From the NCBI GenBank assembly GCA_030626185.1, contig DAOUPL010000002.1, forward strand, positions 1-31,288: 31,288 bases of DNA, written 5' to 3'. Shown in pieces: positions 24,919 through 31,288 of the stretch. Every line of letters begins with the position of its first letter. The first letter of the stretch is position 1. Origin of the DNA: a bacterium. Its GTDB lineage: Bacteria > Babelota > Babeliae > Babelales > Vermiphilaceae. The notes under the pieces are model-generated. The model was not told where the DNA came from. It did no database searches and saw only the letters and a list, made by a program, of their open reading frames with translations. The translations under genes and the position numbers were made by a program.

Positions 24919-25964
24919 CGCATTTTTTCCACAAGAAAATATGTTATCAATGCATAACTGATCTCTCTAAAAACAAATAAAAAATCTACTGGAAACCTTT
25001 CAATCTGTTTTGTTATTTTTTTGAAGTACGATATTTTTTCTGCTTGTTTTATTACTACTGGCATAGCGCAACGTACTGTTGTGCTAGTTGCTAATGATGT
25101 AACGTTATACGTTATTGTTGGCATTACCTCACATTTGTTTTTTGAAGCATCATCATCTTGCGTTAAAAATAACTTTATTCCTGCAGCAATCATGTATTGC
25201 TCATATGGGTTATAAATAGATGCATCATACGCCTTTTGTGCAAAAAATTTAGCGCAAGATTCATCCTCACGTTCACGATATGATTTTCCATAGGAATCAA
25301 CACATTTGTGCAACGCAAAATTAAATAACAGATCAACAACTCCATCATGAATGCACTCATGTATACCTTTACGATCGGCAACATAATCAATTAATCGCGC
25401 GCCCATATACAAATTAAATTCACCTAAACATATTTTTTGTGTTTCAATAGTTGGTATCCAAAAAGCACGATATTCATCATCTTTATTTAACGAATAAGAC
25501 GCCATGCCCTTTGTAAGCAATCTATCAATCTTTTGCATAGGCTTTGTTTCTTGCAAATTACTAAACAAACAACGCAGAACACTTGCGGCACCAATGCCAT
25601 ACATGGTGTTGTGTACTGATGGCACAAAAAAAACCTTAAAACTTCGCTGTGTAAGCGCTTGTAATGCTTTTACCGCCAAATTGACGGCAACATAGCGTTT
25701 TGCACTCACAATAACGTTTCGTGGCACATTACTATTGCAACCATCAAAAAACTCCTCATCTTGTAGTATCTTTGATGCACCATTGTACAAAGCAGAATCG
25801 AAAGAGATACTTGTGATTATTTTTTGTGAATTAGTCCATAAACGCGTAATTTTGCTTAAAAAAGACTCTTCATCAGAAGCGATAAGTAAAAATGAACTAA
25901 AAAAACAAAATAAATAGATAAAATAGCGACTAGAGCGCATTATCGAGCGTTTTTTGATCTTCAT
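24897..25964 (-). CDS. Unknown exported protein
   Basis: 355 aa. Start set at ATG 25964 because GGAGGTG lies nine bases upstream. A hydrophobic signal sequence covers about residues 10-28 (YFIYLFCFFSSFLLIAS). The mature part is helix-rich and contains paired His and Cys residues in the middle (GIHECIHDGVVD, NFALHKCVDS), then an Asp/Lys-rich loop, and ends with a hydrophobic helix near the C-terminus (FREISYALITYFLVEK). I do not recognise a family, and no catalytic motif is certain. Confidence 0.72.
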   Translation of the reverse strand: MKIKKRSIMRSSRYFIYLFCFFSSFLLIASDEESFLSKITRLWTNSQKIITSISFDSALYNGASKILQDEEFFDGCNSNVPRNVIVSAKRYVAVNLAVKALQALTQRSFKVFFVPSVHNTMYGIGAASVLRCLFSNLQETKPMQKIDRLLTKGMASYSLNKDDEYRAFWIPTIETQKICLGEFNLYMGARLIDYVADRKGIHECIHDGVVDLLFNFALHKCVDSYGKSYREREDESCAKFFAQKAYDASIYNPYEQYMIAAGIKLFLTQDDDASKNKCEVMPTITYNVTSLATSTTVRCAMPVVIKQAEKISYFKKITKQIERFPVDFLFVFREISYALITYFLVEKMRHSMSSS

Positions 25965-25980
25965 GTACTCTTGCACCTCC

Positions 25981-26008
25981 TTGCATTTTTATGAAAATAA
26001 AATATACT
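25981..26008 (+). promoter_or_regulatory. Possible promoter of HAD gene
   Basis: TTGCAT (25981-25986), 16-base spacer, TATACT (26003-26008), about 45 bases before the start. The -35 is weak; the call rests mostly on the -10. Confidence 0.38.
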
Positions 26009-26052
26009 AACTGTAATAACTTAATAACTATTATTAAACCGGAGATTTTATC

Positions 26053-26907
26053 ATGTATAAAATACATCGCTACTTTCTAACACTTTTTAGCTTTATGCTA
26101 GTACTAACTGCGACAATACGCAACAACCCTGTGTATCGTAAACCACAACTAAATTTTGTCTTTGATTTAGGCGATGTTTTGGTGAACGCAAGTAAACCTA
26201 AAGCATTTTTTCTAGAATTAAAACCAACAAAGATTTTTAGTTTTTTCCTAAAAAATGGGACTTTTCCAAACCATAATACCCTTTTTGATATTTTAGAAAA
26301 AATTGGTGGAAAACAAGTACACGAACCGTTTGCTTGTCATAATGAAGGCAGACCATTACCGAAAATTATGTGTAAATGGCAAACAGGACAAATGTCAAAC
26401 GAGCAGATTCGTACATTATGTTTACAAGAAATTAATAATCACCCTGAATGGTTTAAAAACACAGCGCACAAAAAGTTTATTATTGAAATGATCAAAATTA
26501 CCTTTACTCCTGAACGTTTAATTAACATAATGCAAATGAAACCAAAATATGTAAAACTAATACAAAAACTTAAAGCTGAAGGTCATCACATCTTTATTTT
26601 ATCAAATTGGGATGCTGAATCATTTGCACACCTTAAAGAAAAATATACAGACTTTTTTGAACAAGTTGATGGGATTGTCATTTCTGGTGAAGCTGGTTGC
26701 ATGAAACCTGATAGAAAAATTTACGAAATATTACTCACCAAGTTTAATCTTAATCCAAAAACATGCATTTTTATCGATGACCGTGAAGAAAACATAGTTG
26801 CAGCACAACTGTGTGGCATACAAACGATTCTGATGGAAAAAGACACTAAGCTTAAATATGCGCTTAATGATCAACTACAAGAACATGCAGCACCAGTAAT
26901 TGTATAA
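26053..26907 (+). CDS. Exported HAD-superfamily phosphatase-like protein
   Basis: 284 aa. GGAG lies eight bases before the ATG. Residues 1-20 look like a signal peptide (YFLTLFSFMLVLTA). HAD motifs follow in order: motif I FVFDLGDVLV with nucleophile Asp38, motif II ILSNWDAESF, the motif III Lys in MKPDRKIYEILL, and motif IV FIDDREENIVAA. The D-L-G form of motif I and the helical cap after it resemble the HAD-IA group that includes the sugar-phosphate phosphatase YihX. Most HAD phosphatases are cytoplasmic, so a signal peptide points to a role outside the cytoplasm. The substrate is unknown. Confidence 0.85.
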   Translation: MYKIHRYFLTLFSFMLVLTATIRNNPVYRKPQLNFVFDLGDVLVNASKPKAFFLELKPTKIFSFFLKNGTFPNHNTLFDILEKIGGKQVHEPFACHNEGRPLPKIMCKWQTGQMSNEQIRTLCLQEINNHPEWFKNTAHKKFIIEMIKITFTPERLINIMQMKPKYVKLIQKLKAEGHHIFILSNWDAESFAHLKEKYTDFFEQVDGIVISGEAGCMKPDRKIYEILLTKFNLNPKTCIFIDDREENIVAAQLCGIQTILMEKDTKLKYALNDQLQEHAAPVIV

Positions 26908-26936
26908 CCCTTTTATGTCGAAACAAGAACTTTAAT

Positions 26937-26971
26937 TAGCATGCATAATAAACTATTTATTGTGCATGCTA
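26937..26971. other. 16-bp hairpin between convergent genes
   Basis: 26937-26952 pairs with 26956-26971 over 16 positions with one G-U or A-C wobble and a 3-base loop (CTA). It abuts the stop codon of the VTT gene at 26972. Neither side has a U-run, so it is not a standard terminator; it could stabilise 3' ends or block read-through from either side. Confidence 0.6.
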
Positions 26972-27676
26972 CTAACGACGATCTAATTTTTTTTTGATCA
27001 TAATCAATAACATAAAGAATAACGCAATACCAAATAACGCACCAAAAAATTGCAATAAAAATGCATCACGAATAGATTCTAGCTGATCTAACTGATACCC
27101 AACATGCGCAAACAAAAATGCTGCGGGAGCCATACTAAAAAACGTTAAAAACACAAATTGTGTAACCGGCATATCGGTTAAACTTGAAAAAATATTTACT
27201 ATAAAAAACGGAAATATTGGCAACGCACGCAAAAACACAAATGCATACAAACCATATTGCGCAAACCAATTATTTAGTCGTTGCAGATATTTAGCATACA
27301 TTTTTTGCGCAGGTTCTTTAACAACATAACGCAACAAATACAACGTAACTGTCGCCCCAGCTGTAGCGCCACACAACGCGAATAACCCACCAAAAAACGT
27401 ACCATACAAAAAACCACCTACAAACGTCATAAGTGATGCTACTGGTAAGTTAAAAACAATGAGCCCAGCATACGTTGCAAGATACATCACTACCGATAAC
27501 ACATAGCGATGAGCAATAAACACTCTGATCTCTTGCTCATAAAACTTAATCATTTCTAATGAAAAAAAACGATAGAGGCCTGTTGCATAAAAAAGCAGAG
27601 TGCCTAAGATAATAAACGCGACAAGCGCAATACGAGAATAATTATTGTTCGTTGTTGATGCGTGCTTGTTCGTCAT
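26972..27676 (-). CDS. TVP38/TMEM64 (VTT) membrane protein
   Basis: 234 aa, about five or six hydrophobic helices. The VTT domain signature is clear: GGFLYGTFFGGLFALCGATAG (re-entrant Gly-rich loop), then FVFLRALPIFPFFIVN, where the Arg and Pro-x-x-Pro-Phe are the conserved core of the DedA/TVP38 superfamily. Members of this superfamily act in lipid scrambling or in proton-dependent membrane homeostasis. It overlaps the previous gene of the operon by 35 bases; a purine-rich AGAAAAG lies upstream of the ATG. Confidence 0.88.
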   Translation of the reverse strand: MTNKHASTTNNNYSRIALVAFIILGTLLFYATGLYRFFSLEMIKFYEQEIRVFIAHRYVLSVVMYLATYAGLIVFNLPVASLMTFVGGFLYGTFFGGLFALCGATAGATVTLYLLRYVVKEPAQKMYAKYLQRLNNWFAQYGLYAFVFLRALPIFPFFIVNIFSSLTDMPVTQFVFLTFFSMAPAAFLFAHVGYQLDQLESIRDAFLLQFFGALFGIALFFMLLIMIKKKLDRR

Positions 27677-28352
27677 TAGCTACTTTTCTTCGTTGTAAAT
27701 ACATTGGAAGCAATGATAGCACAATAAGCAAAATTAATACAGCGATAACTGACCATGAAAACAATTCTGATAACGTATCAACTGTACCTAACTGTGTGCC
27801 TGCAAAAACATAAATCGCAATAATTGGTGATGAACCAAGTACACACGTCCACAAGGTGTGGATTAATGGTACTTGTGCTGCAACAGCAACAAATAAAATA
27901 ATGAAAAACGGAAAAATAGTCATAAGATTAAGTGTAATCAAATAAGTATAACCGTATTTGTTAAGATTACGCTTAAGTTGCTTTATCTGTTTATTATCTT
28001 TTGGTGCAAAGCGAGCAAGAACGGTAGAAAACAAAAAGTATGACCCGATAAGCCCTAAACCCATGCCAAGTAACGAAACAATCAAACCAGGCACAAAACC
28101 AAACAAAAAACCAGCGCCAGCAAACAACGGACCAGTCGCCGGAATAGTCAACACAACCGCTGCGCACAATAAGACAGCGTAACCAAAAAAAGAAAGATAC
28201 CAATTCCGCTCAATAACACCTTGCAACCAATCGCGATGTAATTTTAAATTTTCAAGCGTGATAAGTTCGTGCAGACCAGTAAAACGCATTATCATCACAA
28301 ATACAACGCACAACCCAATAATAATTAAAAGATTTCTTATTGATGAATTCAT
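27642..28352 (-). CDS. TVP38/TMEM64 (VTT) membrane protein, diverged core motif
   Basis: 236 aa, paralogue of the next gene. Start at ATG 28352 with GGAGGTGA directly upstream; that ribosome site overlaps the TGA stop of the flavoprotein gene, so the two are tightly coupled. The Gly-rich loop is present (GAGFLFGFVPGLIVSLLGMG), but the core reads LITLNLMTIFPFFI: the conserved Arg is Asn and the first Pro is Thr, while the paralogue keeps both. It may have lost the usual transport function or act only as a partner of the intact copy. Confidence 0.85.
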   Translation of the reverse strand: MNSSIRNLLIIIGLCVVFVMIMRFTGLHELITLENLKLHRDWLQGVIERNWYLSFFGYAVLLCAAVVLTIPATGPLFAGAGFLFGFVPGLIVSLLGMGLGLIGSYFLFSTVLARFAPKDNKQIKQLKRNLNKYGYTYLITLNLMTIFPFFIILFVAVAAQVPLIHTLWTCVLGSSPIIAIYVFAGTQLGTVDTLSELFSWSVIAVLILLIVLSLLPMYLQRRKVANDEQARINNEQ

Positions 28353-28355
28353 CAA

Positions 28356-29807
28356 TCACCTCCGCGTTATAAAAAACTTTTTCAAAAATTGTACAATTTT
28401 GTTTTCTTGTAAATACTCCACATACGCTTTGTGCGCAAGTTTCCAATTAATCTCTGCATACGTTGGATACGCATGAACAACATCAAAAAGATTACGCAAC
28501 TTTGCACCACGCAAACGCGCTAAGTGTAACTCGTGTATCAAGTCACCCGCACGCGGGCCAAGAATTTGAACTCCTAAAATATGTCCTTTGCCCGAACAAA
28601 TAACTTTAGCTAGCCCATATTTTACGCCGTCAGTACGCGAGCGATCCAATTTGCTGTACGGATAACGATACACACGCACATCTTCGTGATCACGCCGTGC
28701 TTGTAGTTCATTTAGCCCTGATGACGCTAACTCTGATGCGGCAAAAATTGTCCACAAAGCGTCAGACTTGTTCATATGTTTTTTAAAGATTGGAATACAC
28801 AAATTATGCACCGCAGTAACCGCTTGTGCCCATGCGATATGACTAAAACGATACGGGCCAACAATGTCGCCACATGCATAAATGTTTGATGACGTTGTTT
28901 GCATTTTTGTATTTACCAAAACACCATTACGCGTAAAATCAACACCCGCATTTTCACAATGAAGTTGATACACATTTGGTTTGCGACCAGTGACCATTAA
29001 TATTTTTTCAGCGCCAATCACATTACGTTCACGCTTATCATCTAAAACTTTTACTTTTACCATGCCACTGCGTTCTGCCATTGAATCCACAAACGTATTT
29101 GTTTTGATCGTGATGCCTTCAGCCAGCATTTGTTCTGTTAAAATTGATACCAGTTCTTCATCTTGATCAGGTAACAAACGCATCTCTTGCTCAATAATGG
29201 TGACCACAACGCCTAAACGATTCAACGCACAACCAAGTTCTACTCCAACAACACCGCCACCGACGATAATAATTGATTTAGGTAATTTTATCGCTGAAAA
29301 AAAATTATCCGTCGTATAATACGGAATAATATCAAGACCAGGAATTTTTGGCACATGTGGTGATGAACCAGCAGCGATAACGATGTTTCGTGCACGAAAT
29401 GGCGAATCATCATTATTGCGCAATAACGTATGTTTATCTAAAAAACGCACATCAGCATTAATAAGATCGATTCCTTCTGAATCAAGCAAAACTGGATCGT
29501 GTGTGGTGTACGTATCAATCATAACAGATCGCACATGCTCCATAACGCGATCAGTTTGAATAATTGGTTCACCTAAGCGCAAACCAAATCGTTCAGAGTT
29601 TCTAATGTTGTGACAAACGTTCGCTGCATGAATTAATGTTTTACTTGGCACACACCCTGTCCACGTGCACGTACCACCAAGACGCATTGCACGTTCAACT
29701 ATCGCAACATGTTTGCCCATACCGTTTGCCATGCGTGCAGCGGTTAAACCAGCGGACCCTGAGCCAATTACTAAAATGTCATAATCAAACTTGTTTTTTA
29801 TACTCAT
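28356..29807 (-). CDS. Mercuric-reductase-like pyridine nucleotide-disulfide oxidoreductase
   Basis: 483 aa. FAD-binding GSGSAGLTAA (from residue 15), redox-active disulfide Cys47/Cys52 in GGTCTWTGCVPSK, the NAD(P)-binding IIVGGGVVGVELG (about 180), the second FAD motif YACGDIVG, and the dimerisation domain ending HAYPTYAEI. Class I enzymes of the lipoamide dehydrogenase type usually have His-Pro-Thr; Tyr-Pro-Thr is found in the mercuric-reductase-like group. The N-terminal HMA domain and C-terminal Cys pair of true MerA are absent, so mercury reduction is unlikely. Proteins fusing a TVP38 domain to this same oxidoreductase type are known, which supports a shared membrane-linked role with the two VTT genes that follow. 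AGGGGA lies upstream of the ATG. Confidence 0.9.
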   Translation of the reverse strand: MSIKNKFDYDILVIGSGSAGLTAARMANGMGKHVAIVERAMRLGGTCTWTGCVPSKTLIHAANVCHNIRNSERFGLRLGEPIIQTDRVMEHVRSVMIDTYTTHDPVLLDSEGIDLINADVRFLDKHTLLRNNDDSPFRARNIVIAAGSSPHVPKIPGLDIIPYYTTDNFFSAIKLPKSIIIVGGGVVGVELGCALNRLGVVVTIIEQEMRLLPDQDEELVSILTEQMLAEGITIKTNTFVDSMAERSGMVKVKVLDDKRERNVIGAEKILMVTGRKPNVYQLHCENAGVDFTRNGVLVNTKMQTTSSNIYACGDIVGPYRFSHIAWAQAVTAVHNLCIPIFKKHMNKSDALWTIFAASELASSGLNELQARRDHEDVRVYRYPYSKLDRSRTDGVKYGLAKVICSGKGHILGVQILGPRAGDLIHELHLARLRGAKLRNLFDVVHAYPTYAEINWKLAHKAYVEYLQENKIVQFLKKFFITRR

Positions 29808-29890
29808 TGTCCCCTAAAAAACTATTTTAAAATAAATGTGTGTTTACTTAATTTACTATAGTTTATCACAACAGGTAAAATTCAATATTT

Positions 29891-30493
29891 TTAACGGTGT
29901 CCCCCGCCAAATAAAAACGCGGTCAACCCTCCACCCTGATTTCCATTTTGTTTTTTTACAGTAGTATTTGTAGAAGATGCATTATCAGATTCTTGTATAT
30001 TCAATGCGACAATAATACGTCCAACATCGCCACGCAAACCTTGAATATCTTCTTGTAATTCACCAATTTTTGTTTTTATCTCTTCGGCTTGTTCTCCCGT
30101 CTCACGACGATGGTCTACAACGTTTTGCGTTAACGTATCAACTTTACCTTCTAATTGAGGAAACAACGTTACTATAATCGTATTAAGAATACCTCGCATT
30201 GCAGAACGCTGTTGATCAGCATCATCAAACCTCTGATTCATATTATCGTTAACCGTATCAACCTTGTTTTCTATGCCATCAAGCCGTTCACTCGTATCAT
30301 TTCTAAAACGATAATCACAAATTTGTTGATTAATCAAACCAACAAAAACAGTGAATCCTAACCATGCTTCTGGACGGCATTGCGAACAAAATACAAAAAT
30401 TTTTGCTGCTGCAGTAAAGATAAATTCTGTTTCCAATGAATGGGTTTGGCTGGAGGACATGAGTAACGATAAGATAATTACAAAACGCTTCAT
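29891..30493 (-). CDS. Exported coiled-coil protein with Gly-rich tail
   Basis: 200 aa. Signal peptide (KRFVIILSLLMSSSQTHS), a hydrophobic segment (about 38-53: WLGFTVFVGLINQQ), then a coiled coil from about 65 to 165 with regular Ile/Leu/Val spacing (LDGIENKVDTVNDNMNQRFD, IGELQEDIQGLRGDVGRI). The end is polar and then GGGLTAFLFGGGHR. An NQQI-x-DY-x-x-RN-x-T segment also occurs, in a different place, in the gene at the right edge of the window. Function unknown; likely membrane-anchored in the envelope. Confidence 0.72.
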   Translation of the reverse strand: MKRFVIILSLLMSSSQTHSLETEFIFTAAAKIFVFCSQCRPEAWLGFTVFVGLINQQICDYRFRNDTSERLDGIENKVDTVNDNMNQRFDDADQQRSAMRGILNTIIVTLFPQLEGKVDTLTQNVVDHRRETGEQAEEIKTKIGELQEDIQGLRGDVGRIIVALNIQESDNASSTNTTVKKQNGNQGGGLTAFLFGGGHR

Positions 30494-30542
30494 ACACTTT
30501 TAACCAAGTTTCTCTCTTTAGTCAAAAGTGTACACAAATTAT

Positions 30543-30836
30543 TTATGAATAAGCAAGTAGACGCTTAAGCAACAAATGTAAAAACCCAGGATAATAAAAA
30601 ACAAACGGTCTTTTTTTATCCTTCTCAAATTCAGACGACAAACGTCTTTGTTCGTACTTCAACTTATAAAATGGGTACCTTTTTTTTATAAATTTAGGGT
30701 AAAACTTTGGCAATAATTTATTTTGCGAAATTGAAAATCTTAGAATTGCAACAGGAATCTTCATAAAAGTTGCGCTAGCGCAGAATGTACAACTAAGTAA
30801 AAATAAGGTTAAGTAAATTCTTTTGATGTTAAGCAT
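30543..30836 (-). CDS. Small exported basic protein
   Basis: 97 aa with a signal peptide (RIYLTLFLLSCTFCASA). The mature 75 residues are very basic and aromatic (FYPKFIKKRYPFYKLKYEQRR), ending in a hydrophobic helix (FLHLLLKRLLAY). No family recognised. It lies between two coiled-coil protein genes on the same strand with short gaps, so it may be in the same transcript. Coding status rests on the signal peptide and position only. Confidence 0.55.
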   Translation of the reverse strand: MLNIKRIYLTLFLLSCTFCASATFMKIPVAILRFSISQNKLLPKFYPKFIKKRYPFYKLKYEQRRLSSEFEKDKKRPFVFYYPGFLHLLLKRLLAYS

Positions 30837-30864
30837 GTTGTTGCAACTCTGTTATTAAATAATT

Positions 30865-31288
30865 TTACTTTTTAGGCCTTGTTCGTGTCCGCATTGAAAA
30901 ACCGCCAAAAGAACTTCTCTGAAAATTCCTAGGTTGTTGTTTTGTGATGCCAACGTTATTAACATTTTCCTTAGGAGTAATTACATTAACTAATAAATCG
31001 GTATTATTTCTAACAGATTGATCGTTATAGTCAATTTGTTGATTATTTCCTCCTGCAAAAACGTAATAACTTATACCCTTAAGCATTGTATTTGCTATTG
31101 TTGGTGGCTCTTGAGATAATTCTTCAGAGTCTTGCTGTAACGCTTCCAGCTTCTCTAACATTTCTTTTTGATTTTTATCATAATTTTCACGTTGCAATTT
31201 TAAATCATCTATATCAATAATAATTGTCGCAATCTCTTTTTGATTTTTATCATAATTTTCACGTTGCAATTTTAAATCATCTATATCA
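30865..31288 (-). CDS. Coiled-coil repeat protein, 5' end outside window
   Basis: The frame is open to the right edge of the window, so only the last 141 or so residues are seen. It carries a 24-residue repeat (LKLQRENYDKNQKEI, then ATIIIDIDD) that is cut by the edge, followed by a heptad-like coiled coil (MLEKLEALQQDSEEL), a short hydrophobic segment (YYVFAGGNNQQIDY) and a polar, Arg/Gly-rich tail (FGGFSMRTRTRPKK). The repeat unit is 72 bases at DNA level with no differences in the visible overlap. Likely another exported envelope or effector-like protein, since both neighbours are. Confidence 0.65.
   Translation of the reverse strand, partial: DIDDLKLQRENYDKNQKEIATIIIDIDDLKLQRENYDKNQKEMLEKLEALQQDSEELSQEPPTIANTMLKGISYYVFAGGNNQQIDYNDQSVRNNTDLLVNVITPKENVNNVGITKQQPRNFQRSSFGGFSMRTRTRPKK
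31163..31288. repeat. 72-bp in-frame tandem repeat, cut by window edge
   Basis: Unit 1 covers 31163-31234; unit 2 starts at 31235 and is identical over the 54 bases visible before the window ends. The unit codes for 24 residues of coiled-coil-like sequence. Perfect identity indicates recent expansion or ongoing homogenisation. Confidence 0.9.

Noticed and set aside
28356..29807. True mercuric reductase (merA)
   Set aside because: The heavy-metal-binding N-terminal domain and the C-terminal Cys pair are absent, and no mer genes are nearby; only the general flavoprotein fold and redox disulfide match.
31163..31288. CRISPR array at the right edge
   Set aside because: The repeat is direct and contiguous with no spacers, in frame, and encodes a coiled-coil unit.

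Overview
The window is A+T-rich (roughly two-thirds A+T by eye), densely packed on both strands, and reads as a chromosomal segment of a small-genome, host-associated Gram-negative-type bacterium. The reasons are a long GyrB (803 aa) with the C-terminal insertion seen in Gram-negative gyrases, a TonB/TolA-like envelope protein, a large share of short-lived-looking genes with signal peptides and no recognisable family, several tandem paralogue pairs, and eukaryote-style repeat proteins (LRR, WD40-like). This suits an intracellular or amoeba-associated lineage such as Candidatus Dependentiae (TM6). That placement is an inference from gene style, not from a marker search.

Layout. 1-2231: two tandem paralogous exported proteins of unknown function; the first is cut by the window edge and has a frameshifted tail. 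2210-4753: Mn superoxide dismutase and an FtsB/DivIC-like division protein on the minus strand, divergent from a secreted S41 processing protease. 4750-10259 (minus): glmS, then an exported MutS-like ATPase split by one in-frame TAA, a hairpin terminator, and an orphan ATP-grasp enzyme. 10467-10901: rpsI with its own promoter and terminator. 11136-12377: two small exported paralogues with nearly identical signal peptides and shared 3' hairpins but diverged mature parts. 12429-13287 (minus): tadA overlapping a DksA/TraR-type regulator at an A10 tract. 13434-16800: gyrB overlapping tilS. 16808-18742: exported LRR protein divergent from a TonB-like protein. 18849-20269 (minus): a second exported paralogue pair with matching promoters and terminator hairpins. 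20488-23127: dnaJ converging on a nurA-like nuclease gene that follows a SufU-like Fe-S scaffold gene. 23272-26907: exported WD40-like protein, exported Cys-containing unknown protein, exported HAD-type phosphatase. 26972-29807 (minus): mercuric-reductase-like flavoprotein followed by two TVP38/TMEM64 (VTT) membrane proteins. 29891-31288 (minus): three small exported proteins, two with coiled coils, the last carrying a 72-bp tandem repeat that runs off the window.

Housekeeping genes (gyrB, tilS, tadA, rpsI, glmS, dnaJ, sufU) are intact and sit singly or in pairs, scattered among the exported accessory genes. Translation starts are mostly marked by good Shine-Dalgarno sequences, which moved several starts downstream of the longest reading frame. 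No tRNA, rRNA, CRISPR array, insertion sequence or phage gene was recognised, and no gene-free gap exceeds about 300 bases.

Best candidates for something undescribed: the signal-peptide-bearing MutS-like ATPase family with an internal stop, the exported family at 1-2231 with a weakly ADP-ribosyltransferase-like motif pattern, and the export cassettes whose signal peptide and flanks are conserved while the mature protein changes.
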